A stretch of DNA of 64,000 nucleotides, taken from the NCBI GenBank assembly GCA_030827135.1, contig JAURFE010000001.1:1124368-1188367 (forward strand), in the 5' to 3' direction. The notes beneath the pieces were generated by a model that ran no database searches, was not told the DNA's origin, and was given only the letters and a program-made list of their open reading frames with translations. The DNA comes from Vicinamibacterales bacterium (GTDB lineage: Bacteria; Acidobacteriota; Vicinamibacteria; Vicinamibacterales; SCN-69-37). Position 1 is the first letter of the stretch; each line of letters starts with the position of its first letter. Below are positions 1 to 10,528 of this stretch, piece by piece. The translations under genes and the position numbers were made by a program.

Positions 1-2132
1 CTGGTGTGCGCCGAGGGCCGGTGCAGCGCCTCGGCATTCGCCGACCGGCGCACGAACGTGAACGACGTGCGGATGGCGCGTTCGGCCGTGGCGCTCAGGA
101 CCGAGTCAATCCTCGAACCGAACGCCCGCGGTGAACGATAGCTGCCGGTCACGCGATATTCGCTGAACTCGATGCCACGGCCGTCCCTGGCGGGGTCGCC
201 GGGATCCGTGCGCGACCCAAGGCTGACGCGCGTAAACACTGTGGCCGATCGATTCCCGCCAAACAGATTGCGGCGGCCCAATTCGAGGAATCCGCGCGGC
301 GCGAACCGGATGGCGTCTTCTTCACCGCCGCCCACCGCCGTGCGCAGCCGCCGGCCGAACTCCAGACCGCCGCCGTAGCCGATCGTGGTGGCCGGCGCTT
401 CCTCCACCTGGACGATGACATCCACGTGGCCGTCAGCCCGGCCCTCGTTCGCCGCCGTGATGCTGATGCGCCGGAAGATCGCCAGATCCGCCAGACGGCG
501 CTGACTCTCAAGACGCGCCGCCTGGCCGAACGGCGCCGCCGGCCGCAGCACCACCTCCGCGAGAATGGTCTCCGTGCTGACGCGCCGGTTCCCGACCACG
601 ATCAGATGGTCGACGATCGTCTGAGCGCCCTCGTGGATCTCGTAGACGATGGTGAACGGCGCTTCACCGGCCTGTCGCGCGTCGACCACGACCGACTGGA
701 ACCCGCGATCCAGATACAACTGCTGAATGGCCTGACGATCATCGCGCACCTGCGCGGCCTGCAGCGGCTGCCCGGCCACCGACCGGATGACACGCCGCAC
801 CTCGGCCTCCGGGATCTGCCCCGCGCCGACGATCGACACCCGCGACACCAGCCGCAGCGGTCCTTCGACAATCTCCACCCGCAGCGCCACCCGCCCCTCG
901 CCACCAGGCAGGGCGTCGGCCGTGTATTCCGCCGTCGCATCGAACCCCGCAAATGCATACGCGCCCAGCAGCGCGCCGAGGCGCGCCTCCACGTCGGTTT
1001 CCACGAACCACGCGCCCTCGCGCAACTGGAGGATCGTCCTGATGTCGGACTCGCTGAAGTGGCGGTGGCCGGTCACTACGAGCGACGCCAGTTGATACCG
1101 CAGACCGCGCCGAATCGTGAAGGTCACCACCATGCGCGCGCCGCCGGGGTCCTCCACCCGCTCATGCACCACGTCGGCGCGCCAGTAGCCGTCCCGCTGC
1201 AGCGCCTGCCGGATGCGGAATGCCGAGTCCTCCAGCAGGTCGTCGTCGGCCGAGTTCTCGCGACGAATCGGAATCCACTCGTCCTGGCCGCCAGCGGGCA
1301 GGGGATCGCCGACGACCACGATCTCGACGATGGGGCCCGTGTCAATCGTGACGGTGACATCCACGAAGTCGTTTTCGGCCGGCGTCGCAAAGTGGCTGGC
1401 GGACGCCTCGTAGTACCGCATACCGCGCAGCCGTTCGGCGACGCCGCGCAGGGCGACCTCGGTGGCGAGACGCCGGTAGGCCGCCCCTCGAATCAGCCCG
1501 AGGCTGGTCGTGACGTCGGCCGCCGGCAACGGGTGGGTGCCCGTCACGAGGACCCGCCCGATGCGCAGCCGCGGCCCGGCCTCCACCGTAAGCACCAGCG
1601 TCGAGCGATGCACCTCGTGCGTCTGTTCCAGGGACGGCACCACCGACGGGCGCGAGTACCCCTCGTCAACAAGCATCCGCGTCACTGTCTCGCGGGCCGC
1701 ATCGAGGCGCGCGGCCGACGGGCGGCCGCCAAACTGTTCGAGCACCCCGCGCTCAAGCGTGCGGCGATCCAGGCCGAGGCTGCCGCGGAATTCGATGCGG
1801 TCGATGGGGTGCAGGGGCGTCAACGCAAACACCAACCGGACACCGTCAGGTCCCGGCTGCGCCGTCACGGCCACATCCTCGAACTGCCCCAGGTTGAACA
1901 GATGCGCCACACTTTCCCGCACCAGTTCAAACTGCAGCAGATCGCCGACACGCACTTCAAGCAACCCGCGCAGGGTCTCGGTCGTGTCGGCCCGCCCCTC
2001 GATCTCGAGTGCGATCGCCCCGATGCGTTGCCCCGACAAGGCCGTCACGTCGGTAGCCGGCTGCGCGCGGGCCGACAGCGGGATGGCGAAGAGGGCCCAC
2101 CACGCCAGCAGACCGGCGGCGAGGCGGGGCAT
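1..2132 (-). CDS. Omp85-family outer-membrane assembly protein (BamA/TamA-like), 3' end cut by window edge
   Basis: An open frame reads from ATG at 2132 to the window edge (about 710 codons, no stop). It begins with a signal peptide (hydrophobic core LLAWWALFAIPL, then SARAQP). I can mark off about seven POTRA-like repeats of 70-80 residues, each opening with a hydrophobic strand such as IDRIEFRG, IGRVLVTG, LASLVVTG, VSRVSIVG or VDHLIVVG. From about residue 580 the glycine-rich start of the beta-barrel follows (TIGYGGGLEFGRRL), then NLFGGNRSATVF. Family role: inserts or translocates outer-membrane proteins. TamA usually has three POTRA domains and proteobacterial BamA five, so seven is high. 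Its ATG shares one base with the tamB stop codon, so a TamA-like partner role is the natural inference, but it could be the cell's BamA. The C-terminal barrel is outside the window. Confidence 0.9.
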   Translation of the reverse strand, partial: MPRLAAGLLAWWALFAIPLSARAQPATDVTALSGQRIGAIALEIEGRADTTETLRGLLEVRVGDLLQFELVRESVAHLFNLGQFEDVAVTAQPGPDGVRLVFALTPLHPIDRIEFRGSLGLDRRTLERGVLEQFGGRPSAARLDAARETVTRMLVDEGYSRPSVVPSLEQTHEVHRSTLVLTVEAGPRLRIGRVLVTGTHPLPAADVTTSLGLIRGAAYRRLATEVALRGVAERLRGMRYYEASASHFATPAENDFVDVTVTIDTGPIVEIVVVGDPLPAGGQDEWIPIRRENSADDDLLEDSAFRIRQALQRDGYWRADVVHERVEDPGGARMVVTFTIRRGLRYQLASLVVTGHRHFSESDIRTILQLREGAWFVETDVEARLGALLGAYAFAGFDATAEYTADALPGGEGRVALRVEIVEGPLRLVSRVSIVGAGQIPEAEVRRVIRSVAGQPLQAAQVRDDRQAIQQLYLDRGFQSVVVDARQAGEAPFTIVYEIHEGAQTIVDHLIVVGNRRVSTETILAEVVLRPAAPFGQAARLESQRRLADLAIFRRISITAANEGRADGHVDVIVQVEEAPATTIGYGGGLEFGRRLRTAVGGGEEDAIRFAPRGFLELGRRNLFGGNRSATVFTRVSLGSRTDPGDPARDGRGIEFSEYRVTGSYRSPRAFGSRIDSVLSATAERAIRTSFTFVRRSANAEALHRPSAHT

Positions 2133-5100
2133 CAGAAGCGATACCTCACGCGGAAGTCGAGCGCGAAGGTGCCATCCTGATTCCGCGAGAGCACCCAGGA
2201 CATCCGTTCATTCTGCGCATATTCCAGGAGCAGCAGGTCGTAATCGAGGCTGGTCGAATTGTCGAGCGACCGTGAGTATGTGAGAAACACGCGGTTGGAG
2301 ATCTTCTTGCCGACCGTGATGCGCGCCGTCGGCAGTTGCTGGAGGGCCGCATCCGCGGACAGCAGCGGCGTGACGGTGAACGTATCCACATTCAGTGTGC
2401 GCTCGACCACGCGCCCGACGGGCGTCGTGATCGGACTGGTCACCAGTTGCGCAAGCACCGTCGACATCAGCTGGTTCTGCATCTCCTGCGGCGACCCCAG
2501 CGCACGCAGTTCCGTGCGCTGCAGGTCCGGACTCTGTCCCAGGATCAGATTCAGGACGTCCACCTGCGTCAGCGGCGGATCCGAACTCAGGTCGTAGGAG
2601 AACCGCGCAAGCGTGCCGGTGAAGCGCAGGTCGATCCGGTATTCCTGGGCGGGCTGCCGAATCTGCGTCCGCGCCTCCAGATCGAAGTACGGCTCGATCG
2701 TGCTGGGATTGTTGAACTCGACATACCCACCCACCGTGTATCGATTGCCGAGGAACTCGGTGTCGCCGCGGTCGATGTCCACGCGCCCGGCGAGTTGCGG
2801 CCGGTCGAGCGTGCCGGTGAATCGCAGGTCGGGCGACACCACGACGGTTGCATCCGCGTCATCAATGAGCGCCAGGCGCTGGCCGACGAGGTCGATCGCG
2901 AACGACAGGGGTAGTGTCGCCCCCCCCCCGGCTGCCGGCATCGCGGTCTCGCCGCCTGCGGCGGCCAGGCCGAGCAGCCCGGCGTTCCCGGTCAGCCGCC
3001 GGGTGTACCGCGCCTGGCGCACGGTCAGGCGCCCTGACACAAGCGCGTTCTCGACCGAGCCTGTGACCGCAAGGTCCGCATCCACGATGGACCTGAACCC
3101 GTCCGGGAACCGGAGATCGAGACCGTCACCGCGCACGGTGACATTCACTTCCCCTGGCAGGAATCCCTCAAGTCCAATCGTGCCGCCAAAACGGACCTCG
3201 CCCGTGCCGCTCCGACCGCCCGTCCCCATCCGGGCGCGCAGACCATCGAGACGAAGACCCGACGGATCAAATGTCACACGCCCGTTGATGGCGTCGAGAC
3301 TGTGCGGAAAGGAGTAATACCGCAGCCGACCGTCGGTCACCGTGGCCTGGCCGCCGTAGGTCGGAGCCGACACCGTGCCGCCGATGGATGCGGCGATCGT
3401 GGCGTTGCCCGACGCGCGCACCTCGCGCATGACGCCCTGAAGAATGGCCAGATTCGACGTGCCATCGATCGTCACATCGAGGGCCTCGGTGGTGCGGCTG
3501 ACGGTGCCGCCCAGCGTCAGACTCGTGCCCTCGCCGGTCAGCCGGAACGCGCGAATGGACAGCACATCGTTCACGTACGACAGCCGCAGCGGTGTGCGTG
3601 TGCCGTCCGGGCCAATCGGGTTGGTCAGTTCGAAGTCGAGCAGACCCAGATCCGCCTTTTCGACCGAGACCTCGACGCCCAGGCGCGAGGGATCGGTCAG
3701 CTCACCGCTGATGCGGACGGCGCCGGTCACCACCGCGCGGGTATACGGCGACAGGCCCGGCGCGGCGAACCGCAGGAATGGGTCCACGGACGTCTCGTTG
3801 AATCGCAGCGTGGCCTCCGTGGTGTAGGTGTCGTTCATCTGCACCCGGCCGGAGCCGGAGATCGACAACCGATCGGACGCCACGTCCAGGCGATCAACGG
3901 TAATGACGTCCTCCTCAATCACCATATGGGCGGTCGCCTGGCCGATGCCTTCATCCCCCCAGAACAGATCCACGATCCGCCCGTCCCATTCGTAGCGGGG
4001 CCGTTCGTTGCTGCCGCTGCCGAACATGCGGAACGACAGGACGCCCGTCAGGTCGGCATCGGGCACGGTGAAGCTCACCAGCGACTCGACGGGAATCCGC
4101 TCGCCGTCGAACGTGAAGGAGTACGTGCCCCAGTTGTTGTTCTGCGGCGTCGCCCACCCGACATATGCCGCGCCGCGCACGACGCCGGTGCTCTTGGTCA
4201 CCTCCACACCGTCAAGCCGCATGCCGACGCGCTCAAACGACGCCCGGGCCGTGAACTGCTCAAACGTCTCGTCCCAGCCGCTGCCGGGCGAGACGCGGAT
4301 CAGTCCGAACCCTTCCGGGCCCTCGTAATCGCCGTACAACCGCAAATCGGCAAAGGCCGTCCCCAGCACGGGCCAGTCGTCGAGCAGAAATGCGTGCCGG
4401 AAGTCCACCAGCGGCCAGTGATCGATGCGAATGCGCGCGTCAAACTGCTCACCGCCGTCCGCGCGCGGATACCCGAGCGAATAGCGGCCGTTGGCCACCA
4501 GCCGCGGCGCGTTCTCCGCGTCACTCCCGACCAGACTGTTGGACACGGTCACATAACTGTTTTCGATCACCAGATCCGCGCGGCCCCGGCCCCACGTCAC
4601 GTCCCACGCGCGAATCCCGTCGGCCGCCAGGTGCCCTTCAATCCGCGGCCGGTTGAACCACTGCGTCAACACGCCCTCGAACACGCCGCGGCCGCCGACC
4701 TCGATCGCACGCGTGCGTGATCCGAAGGCCGTCAGCACCCCGGCCAGCAGCCGATCGCTGGCCTGCCAGTCCGTGCTCGCGATCCGGAACGGAATCTTCG
4801 CATTGTCGCGCCAACCGGTGGTGCCGGTGAAGCGCAGGTGCGTCTCAGGCGTGGCGGCCCAGGACTCCGCAAACTCGACCAGGGTCGGCGTCATGCGGTA
4901 GGTGATGTCGCCGCCGACCGCCTGGGGTTCAAGTGGCCGATCCTGGATGAAGGGAATCTCCGGACCTGCATCGATCGCCGGTGTCGGGAGTGTCGCCGAC
5001 GCCAGCACGCGATTCCCGACAGGGCGCGCGCGCAACACGCCATCACCGGTCATGTCGGCAAAACGTCCACTGGGCCACCGCATCGTGTGCCAGCCGTCGG

Positions 5101-6304
5101 CGTGACTGGCCAGTGCGATCCCCTCCCAGCCCCAGACGTCCCCGAATGCCAGCAGATCCACGCCGGTATACGTCGTGGAGAGATCAGCGGTGGCCGCCTG
5201 GCCGGGGCGCATGTCGAGGGCGTAGTCGAGCCGCATCGCACCGCCATAAAACGCGCTCTGGGTATTGACGACCTCCAGCCGATTCGGCACCCAGACCACG
5301 TGGCCCGACAGATTGGGAAACTCGAGATCGCTGACGGTGAGCACCGGGCTGGTGAATCCCCCACTCACCTCGAATCCGCCCTTCTGGTGCTTCCGGTATC
5401 GGCCGGAGAAACGGCCCTGCCCCTGCGCGGTGAAGTTCTGGCCGAAGAAAAAAATCTCCTTGAGGCGCGCCACCGCCAGCGTCGACTCCACGGCGAAATC
5501 CTGCTCCGGCCACCGTGCCGCATTGATCGTGCCGACCAGGCGCGTCCGCGATCCGTCGGCGATCACATCCATCTGATGGACGCGCAGGAGATCGCCATCC
5601 ACTGTGAGCCTGGCCGACATCGCCTCCACCGCCATCGGCTGATACTGCTGGATGTTGACGACACCGTCGGCAAAGCCGAGTGTGGCCACGTACGAGTCGA
5701 GGTTGCTCGACCGCACGAAGTTGATGCGCACATCGTTCGCCGTGATGTCCCACGGGATGTAGTGATCGATGTACCGGAACTGCCCGCCGCGCGCGAAGAC
5801 GAAGTTGACGGTGGTCGTGACCGGGCTGGGTGTGTCACTGGTCCTGCGCGGCATGATCCGCGGCACTGTGTGCACGTTGCCTTCCCAGCTCTCAATGAAG
5901 AGCGACCAGCGGTCGATCTCGACTTCCAGGATCAACGCCCGTCGGAACAGCGACCGCCAGGGAATGGAAACGAAGATCCGCTCGGCGCGCAGGAACGGCA
6001 CCGCCTCCGGGGTCTTGCTTTCGATGACCACGTCACGGAAGACAAAACGGCCCGACCACAACTCGGCCTCCACCGACCCGATGTGCATCGGCCGTTCGAG
6101 GTAGGCGGAGGCCGCGCGCTCCGCGCGCGCGCGCAGTTCGGGTCCGAGGTCGATGCTCAGCAGGGAGACGAGGGCCGCGGCGACGCCCGCGACGATCACA
6201 TACCAGACGCGCCGGCTCCAGTGGCGCAGCCCCCACCCGCCGCGCGACGCGGCAGCGTCCGGGGTGACCGGCGGGGTGTCCGGTACTGGGGGAACCTGGC
6301 TCAC
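2132..6304 (-). CDS. tamB: TamB-like translocation/assembly module protein
   Basis: A 1390-residue protein with a single N-terminal membrane anchor (about residues 33-51, VWYVIVAGVAAALVSLL). A long beta-rich repetitive body follows, of the kind that forms a periplasm-spanning hydrophobic groove. The C-terminal part matches the TamB/DUF490 style (ITTPVGRVVERTLNVD, TPLLS, YSRSLDNSTSLDYD) and ends in an aromatic RVRYRF, typical of outer-membrane engaging proteins. It starts at GTG, 9 bp after the biotin-carrier gene, and its TGA overlaps the ATG of the Omp85 gene, so the two are translationally coupled. Known family role: intermembrane lipid transport and outer-membrane protein assembly. A run of ten G on the coding strand (2920-2929) lies inside the gene and is a potential slippage site. 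Confidence 0.9.
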   Translation of the reverse strand: MSQVPPVPDTPPVTPDAAASRGGWGLRHWSRRVWYVIVAGVAAALVSLLSIDLGPELRARAERAASAYLERPMHIGSVEAELWSGRFVFRDVVIESKTPEAVPFLRAERIFVSIPWRSLFRRALILEVEIDRWSLFIESWEGNVHTVPRIMPRRTSDTPSPVTTTVNFVFARGGQFRYIDHYIPWDITANDVRINFVRSSNLDSYVATLGFADGVVNIQQYQPMAVEAMSARLTVDGDLLRVHQMDVIADGSRTRLVGTINAARWPEQDFAVESTLAVARLKEIFFFGQNFTAQGQGRFSGRYRKHQKGGFEVSGGFTSPVLTVSDLEFPNLSGHVVWVPNRLEVVNTQSAFYGGAMRLDYALDMRPGQAATADLSTTYTGVDLLAFGDVWGWEGIALASHADGWHTMRWPSGRFADMTGDGVLRARPVGNRVLASATLPTPAIDAGPEIPFIQDRPLEPQAVGGDITYRMTPTLVEFAESWAATPETHLRFTGTTGWRDNAKIPFRIASTDWQASDRLLAGVLTAFGSRTRAIEVGGRGVFEGVLTQWFNRPRIEGHLAADGIRAWDVTWGRGRADLVIENSYVTVSNSLVGSDAENAPRLVANGRYSLGYPRADGGEQFDARIRIDHWPLVDFRHAFLLDDWPVLGTAFADLRLYGDYEGPEGFGLIRVSPGSGWDETFEQFTARASFERVGMRLDGVEVTKSTGVVRGAAYVGWATPQNNNWGTYSFTFDGERIPVESLVSFTVPDADLTGVLSFRMFGSGSNERPRYEWDGRIVDLFWGDEGIGQATAHMVIEEDVITVDRLDVASDRLSISGSGRVQMNDTYTTEATLRFNETSVDPFLRFAAPGLSPYTRAVVTGAVRISGELTDPSRLGVEVSVEKADLGLLDFELTNPIGPDGTRTPLRLSYVNDVLSIRAFRLTGEGTSLTLGGTVSRTTEALDVTIDGTSNLAILQGVMREVRASGNATIAASIGGTVSAPTYGGQATVTDGRLRYYSFPHSLDAINGRVTFDPSGLRLDGLRARMGTGGRSGTGEVRFGGTIGLEGFLPGEVNVTVRGDGLDLRFPDGFRSIVDADLAVTGSVENALVSGRLTVRQARYTRRLTGNAGLLGLAAAGGETAMPAAGGGATLPLSFAIDLVGQRLALIDDADATVVVSPDLRFTGTLDRPQLAGRVDIDRGDTEFLGNRYTVGGYVEFNNPSTIEPYFDLEARTQIRQPAQEYRIDLRFTGTLARFSYDLSSDPPLTQVDVLNLILGQSPDLQRTELRALGSPQEMQNQLMSTVLAQLVTSPITTPVGRVVERTLNVDTFTVTPLLSADAALQQLPTARITVGKKISNRVFLTYSRSLDNSTSLDYDLLLLEYAQNERMSWVLSRNQDGTFALDFRVRYRF
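2920..2929. repeat. Poly-C/poly-G tract of 10 inside tamB
   Basis: Ten consecutive C on the plus strand read as ten G on the coding strand of tamB. They encode part of a Gly-Gly-Gly stretch followed by ATLPLSF. Tracts of eight or more G/C can slip in replication and shift the frame. The frame is open in this sequence. Confidence 0.85.
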
Positions 6305-6313
6305 ATCTTCACT

Positions 6314-6814
6314 TTACTCAATCACCATGAGCAGACGCCCGGCTTCCACCGAGACGCCTTCCACGACGGTGATGTCGATGACGCGCCCGGCCTTGGGTGC
6401 TCCGAGCTCGTTCTCCATTTTCATCGCCTCGACGACCACCACCCCCTGCCGGTGCGTGACCTCATCGCCGACCGCCACGAGCACCTTCACGACGCGTCCC
6501 GGCATCGGCGCGGTGACGCGCTGGGCTCCGGACGCCGACGGCCCACCCGTGCCGCGACGTCCGTGCCGCTGGCCATCCACGACCACCGCGACGTCCACGT
6601 GCGGCAACTGGACAAGCCACTCGCCGCCGGCCATCGGACTCGCGGCCGCTTCGAGCGACCGGCCGTCGGCAAAGACGAGCGACAAGCCGACGTCGGTCTG
6701 CTGCACATCGACCTCATGCACGAGATCGTCGATCGTGACGAGGAACCGGCCGTCGGGCCGGCGCTCAACCTGGAACGCGCGCGTGTGCCCGCCGACCTCA
6801 ACGTCCAGCCTCAT
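6314..6814 (-). CDS. Biotin carboxyl carrier subunit of acyl-CoA carboxylase
   Basis: A 166-residue protein whose last 70 residues form a biotinyl/lipoyl domain. The attachment motif EAMKMENE puts the biotinylated lysine at residue 132, preceded by the conserved TAPMPGRVVKVLV strand. The N-terminal half ([14 protein letters not shown]) resembles the linker region of propionyl- or methylcrotonyl-CoA carboxylase alpha subunits, split off here as a separate protein. I chose ATG 6814 because it overlaps the biotin carboxylase TGA by four bases (ATGA); longer in-frame starts lie wholly inside that gene. It would carry carboxybiotin between the biotin carboxylase and carboxyltransferase encoded directly upstream. 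Confidence 0.92.
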   Translation of the reverse strand: MRLDVEVGGHTRAFQVERRPDGRFLVTIDDLVHEVDVQQTDVGLSLVFADGRSLEAAASPMAGGEWLVQLPHVDVAVVVDGQRHGRRGTGGPSASGAQRVTAPMPGRVVKVLVAVGDEVTHRQGVVVVEAMKMENELGAPKAGRVIDITVVEGVSVEAGRLLMVIE

Positions 6815-8337
6815 CGCACCCCGTCCTTGCGCGCCGCGCGCCGCCACACGGACGCGTCGGCGGCCTGCGCCGGACCCGCGGCATTCTGATGCGCGCGGAA
6901 CCACGCCGCCACAGCCGCCACAATCGCCGCGTCATCACCATCCGAGCCGGAGGGCTCCACAAACGCCTGCCCCTTGCGCGACGCGAGCAACCCATCGAGA
7001 TACGTCGTGTCAAACGCGCCGGCTGAAAACTCCGGCTGGCCGACGAGCCAGCGGAAAAACGGCAGCGTGGTGCGCACGCCGGCCACGCGGTATTCGTCGA
7101 GCACGCGACGCAACCGCGCGACGGCCTGAGGACGGTCGGTGCCCCACACCACGAGCTTGGAAATCATGGAGTCGTAAAACAGCGGAATCTCGAACCCGGC
7201 CGACACGCCCCGATCATCGCGCACACCAGGCCCGCCCGGCACACTCAGCGCGCGCACGAGCCCGGGCGACGGCATGAATCCCAGATCGGGATCCTCGGCA
7301 TAAATACGGCACTCGATGGCATGCCCCCGCGGGGTCAACGCCTGGGCCGGATCGATGGTCAGGCGCTCACCCATCGCCACACGCAATTGCCAGTGGACGA
7401 GATCGATGCCGGTCACCAGTTCCGTGACGGGGTGTTCCACCTGCAGGCGCGTGTTCATCTCAAGGAAGTAGAAGCGGCCGTCGTCATCGAGCAGGAACTC
7501 GATCGTGCCGGCATTCGTGTAGCCGACCGTCTTCGCCACGGCCGCCGCACAGTCAGCCATCGCCACGCGCGTCGCCGGGTCGAGCGCCAGCGACGGCGAC
7601 TCCTCCACCACCTTCTGATGGCGCCGCTGAATCGAACACTCGCGTTCGACGAAGGGGATCACGGTACCGAAGGCGTCGCCCATCAGCTGAATTTCAATGT
7701 GGCGCGGCTTCAGAATCTTCCGCTCAAGATAAACGGCCGAGTCTCCGAACGCCGACCCGGCCTCGGACCGCGCCGTCCGCACGGCCGCCAGCAGATCGGC
7801 CGGCCCCGCCACCGTGCGCATACCCTTGCCGCCGCCGCCCGACACGGCCTTCACCACCAGCGGATACCCAATCGCCGCCGCGGTCTTCGTGATTTCGCCA
7901 TCCGAGGCGGAATCCGCAAACGGCTCCTCGGTGCCGGGCACGACGGGCACACCGGCCGCGATCGCCACCTGGCGCGCTCCGGTCTTGTTGCCCATCCGCC
8001 GAATGGCATCCGGCGACGGGCCGATGAAGGTCAGCCCGGCGTCAAGGCACGCCTGCGCGAAGTCCTCGTTCTCGGCGAGAAACCCGTAGCCGGGATGCAC
8101 ATAGGTCGCCCCGGAACGCCGTGCCACATCAATGATCCGATCGATGCAGAGGTAACTGTCGCTGGCCGGACCGGTACCGATCCGGAACGCTTCATCCGCC
8201 TGGCGCACATGCAGTGCCGTGCGATCGGGATCGGAATACACCGCCACCGTGCCGAGGCCCATTTCCCGGCAGGCACGCATGACGCGGACACTGATTTCAC
8301 CGCGGTTGGCGATGAGGACTTTGGCTGGAGTGCTCAC
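6811..8337 (-). CDS. Biotin carboxylase subunit of acyl-CoA carboxylase
   Basis: A 508-residue ATP-grasp enzyme that carboxylates biotin using ATP and bicarbonate. The N-terminus [20 protein letters not shown] is the classic biotin carboxylase start. The glycine-rich ATP loop GGGGKGMR, the [20 protein letters not shown] segment and the catalytic [16 protein letters not shown] block are all present. I chose GTG 8337 because it overlaps the TGA of the carboxyltransferase gene (GTGA); the upstream in-frame ATG lies inside that gene. The C-terminal biotin domain of fused forms is missing and is supplied by the next gene. The neighbours suggest a propionyl-CoA-type carboxylase rather than a dedicated acetyl-CoA carboxylase. 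Confidence 0.94.
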   Translation of the reverse strand: MSTPAKVLIANRGEISVRVMRACREMGLGTVAVYSDPDRTALHVRQADEAFRIGTGPASDSYLCIDRIIDVARRSGATYVHPGYGFLAENEDFAQACLDAGLTFIGPSPDAIRRMGNKTGARQVAIAAGVPVVPGTEEPFADSASDGEITKTAAAIGYPLVVKAVSGGGGKGMRTVAGPADLLAAVRTARSEAGSAFGDSAVYLERKILKPRHIEIQLMGDAFGTVIPFVERECSIQRRHQKVVEESPSLALDPATRVAMADCAAAVAKTVGYTNAGTIEFLLDDDGRFYFLEMNTRLQVEHPVTELVTGIDLVHWQLRVAMGERLTIDPAQALTPRGHAIECRIYAEDPDLGFMPSPGLVRALSVPGGPGVRDDRGVSAGFEIPLFYDSMISKLVVWGTDRPQAVARLRRVLDEYRVAGVRTTLPFFRWLVGQPEFSAGAFDTTYLDGLLASRKGQAFVEPSGSDGDDAAIVAAVAAWFRAHQNAAGPAQAADASVWRRAARKDGVR

Positions 8338-9878
8338 AACGGGATGTTGCCGTGTTTCTTCGGCGGGTTCTTGTCGCGTTTGTTTTCGCACATCGCGAGC
8401 GCCGCAATGAGTTTGGTCCGGGTCTTCCGCGGATGAATCACCTCGTCGATGAACCCCCGCGAGGCCGCGACAAAGGGGTTGGCCAGCTTCTCCCGGAACT
8501 CCGACACCAGCTCGGCCCGTCGCGCGACCGGGTCTTCGGCCGTCTGCAGCTCACGGCGATACAACACGTTGACGGCGCCCTCGGGCCCCATCACCGCGAT
8601 TTCCGCCGTCGGATACGCGAAGTTGAAATCCGTCCGGATGTGTTTGCTCGCCATCACGCAGTACGCGCCGCCGTACGCCTTGCGCGTAATCACCGTGATC
8701 TTCGGCACCGTCGCTTCGGCATACGCATAGAGCAGCTTTGCCCCCTCGCGGATGATGCCGGCATGTTCCTGCCGCACGCCGGGCAGGAATCCCGGCACGT
8801 CCTCGAACGTGATGATCGGAATGTTGAACGCATCACAGAAGCGCACAAACCGCGCGCCCTTCACTGACGCGTCGATATCAAGACACCCGGCCAGCACCTT
8901 CGGCTGATTTGCGACAATGCCCACCGACCGGCCGCCCAGCCGCGCAAACCCCGTGATGATGTTCTGCGCGAAGTGCTGATGCACCTCCAGAAACCCGCCA
9001 TCATCGACGACCAGTTGAATGAGGTCGTGCATGTCGTACGGCTGGTTCGGCAGCGCGGGCACCACCGCATCCAGGGCATCGTCTTCGCGATCGACCGGAT
9101 CACTCGTGCTGACCCGCGGTGCATCATCGAGATTGTTGGACGGCAGGTAGCCGAGCAGCTCACGAATCAGCAGAATGCACTCCCGATCCGACGGCACCGC
9201 AAAATGCGCGACGCCGCTGACCGAGTTGTGCGTCATCGCGCCGCCAAGCTCCTCCTTGGTGACATCCTCGTGCGTGACGGTCTTGATGACATCCGGCCCC
9301 GTCACGAACATGTAGCTCGTGCCTTCGACCATGATGTTGAAGTCGGTGATCGCCGGCGAATACACGGCGCCGCCTGCACAGGGTCCCATGATCGCGGAGA
9401 TCTGCGGAATCACGCCGGATGCCAGCGTATTGCGCAGGAAGATGTCGGCATACCCGGCCAGGGACAACACCCCTTCCTGAATACGGGCGCCCCCCGAGTC
9501 ATTCAGGCCGACGACCGGCGCACCCATCTTCATCGCCAGATCCATGACCTTGCAGATCTTCGCGGCGTTGGTCTCCGAGAGTGATCCGCCGAACACGGTG
9601 AAGTCCTGTGCGAAGGCAAACACCGACCGGCCATCCACCAGCCCCTGTCCCGCGACCACGCCGTCGCCGGGCACCAGGTCCTTCTCCATCCCGAAGTCGC
9701 GGCACCGGTGGGTCACCAGTTTGTCGAATTCGTCGAAGGAGCCGGCGTCAAACAGCAGATCGATCCGCTCCCGCGCCGTCAGCTTGCCGCTGTCGCGCTG
9801 GCGCCTCAGGCGATCCTCCCCGCCTCCAAGTTCGGCCCGCCGTTCAAGCGCGGCGAGGTGTTCCTGCGGCGTCGGCAT
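8334..9878 (-). CDS. Acyl-CoA (propionyl-CoA-type) carboxylase, carboxyltransferase subunit
   Basis: A 514-residue single-chain carboxyltransferase with both crotonase-like halves. The N-half has [15 protein letters not shown], the oxyanion region GGARIQEGV and [17 protein letters not shown]. The C-half has [16 protein letters not shown], the [10 protein letters not shown] loop and [12 protein letters not shown]. Length and motifs fit the PccB/MmdA family, which moves the carboxyl group from carboxybiotin to propionyl-CoA or a related acyl-CoA. With the next two genes it forms a complete three-subunit carboxylase, expected to be cytoplasmic. The ATG shares its A with the TAA of the transaldolase gene (TAATG). 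Substrate cannot be fixed from sequence alone. Confidence 0.94.
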   Translation of the reverse strand: MPTPQEHLAALERRAELGGGEDRLRRQRDSGKLTARERIDLLFDAGSFDEFDKLVTHRCRDFGMEKDLVPGDGVVAGQGLVDGRSVFAFAQDFTVFGGSLSETNAAKICKVMDLAMKMGAPVVGLNDSGGARIQEGVLSLAGYADIFLRNTLASGVIPQISAIMGPCAGGAVYSPAITDFNIMVEGTSYMFVTGPDVIKTVTHEDVTKEELGGAMTHNSVSGVAHFAVPSDRECILLIRELLGYLPSNNLDDAPRVSTSDPVDREDDALDAVVPALPNQPYDMHDLIQLVVDDGGFLEVHQHFAQNIITGFARLGGRSVGIVANQPKVLAGCLDIDASVKGARFVRFCDAFNIPIITFEDVPGFLPGVRQEHAGIIREGAKLLYAYAEATVPKITVITRKAYGGAYCVMASKHIRTDFNFAYPTAEIAVMGPEGAVNVLYRRELQTAEDPVARRAELVSEFREKLANPFVAASRGFIDEVIHPRKTRTKLIAALAMCENKRDKNPPKKHGNIPL

Positions 9879-10528
9879 TATTTGCCCGCCTGCGCCTTCG
9901 CCCAGTCCGCCAGGAACTTCTCAAGACCGATATCTGTCAGGGGATGTTTGAAGCAGGCCTCAATCACCGACGACGGGCACGTGCAGACATCGGCTCCCAT
10001 CCGCGCCGCCTCGACAATGTGCATCGGGCCGCGGACGCTGGCAACCAGAATCTCGGTCGTGAACGGATAGCCGTCGAAGATCTCGACAATCTCGCGGATC
10101 AGTCCCATGCCGTCAGACGCGATGTCATCGAGCCGGCCGACAAAGGGACTCACATACGCCGCACCGACCTTGGCCGCGATCAACGCCTGCGTGGCGCTGA
10201 AAATCAGCGTCACGTTCACGCGCGTGCCTTCGTCTGCCAGCACCTTCGTCGCGCGCACGCCATCACGGGTGAACGGCACCTTGACGACCACATGCGGATC
10301 GATGGCGGCCAACTCGCGGCCCTCCCTGACCATGCCCTCCCAGTCGGTGGCCACCACTTCGGCACTCACCGGCCCCTGCACCACGTCGCAGATCGCCTTG
10401 ATGATCGCGCGCGGATCGCCACCCTCCTTCGCCATGAGCGACGGATTGGTCGTCACACCGTCGACGATGCCGAGGGGCACCATGGCTTGGATTTCCTTGA
10501 GGTTGCCGGTATCGAGAAACAGTTTCAT
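9878..10528 (-). CDS. Small transaldolase / fructose-6-phosphate aldolase family protein
   Basis: A 216-residue TIM-barrel aldolase of the short MipB/TalC group. Visible marks are [26 protein letters not shown] and the Schiff-base lysine in HVVVKVPFT (Lys83). The C-terminus ([32 protein letters not shown]) is also typical of this group. Members act as transaldolase in the non-oxidative pentose phosphate pathway or as fructose-6-phosphate aldolase; the sequence does not let me choose. It is coupled on both sides: its ATG overlaps the FAH-family stop (ATGA), and its TAA overlaps the carboxyltransferase ATG. Confidence 0.92.
   Translation of the reverse strand: MKLFLDTGNLKEIQAMVPLGIVDGVTTNPSLMAKEGGDPRAIIKAICDVVQGPVSAEVVATDWEGMVREGRELAAIDPHVVVKVPFTRDGVRATKVLADEGTRVNVTLIFSATQALIAAKVGAAYVSPFVGRLDDIASDGMGLIREIVEIFDGYPFTTEILVASVRGPMHIVEAARMGADVCTCPSSVIEACFKHPLTDIGLEKFLADWAKAQAGK

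Noticed and set aside
426-2180. Long plus-strand open frame (584 codons) opposite the Omp85 gene
   Set aside because: Arg/Pro/His-rich composition typical of the antisense of GC-rich coding DNA; the minus strand encodes a clear POTRA protein.
4838-6889. 683-codon plus-strand frame opposite tamB
   Set aside because: No family motifs; antisense mirror of tamB and the biotin-carrier gene.
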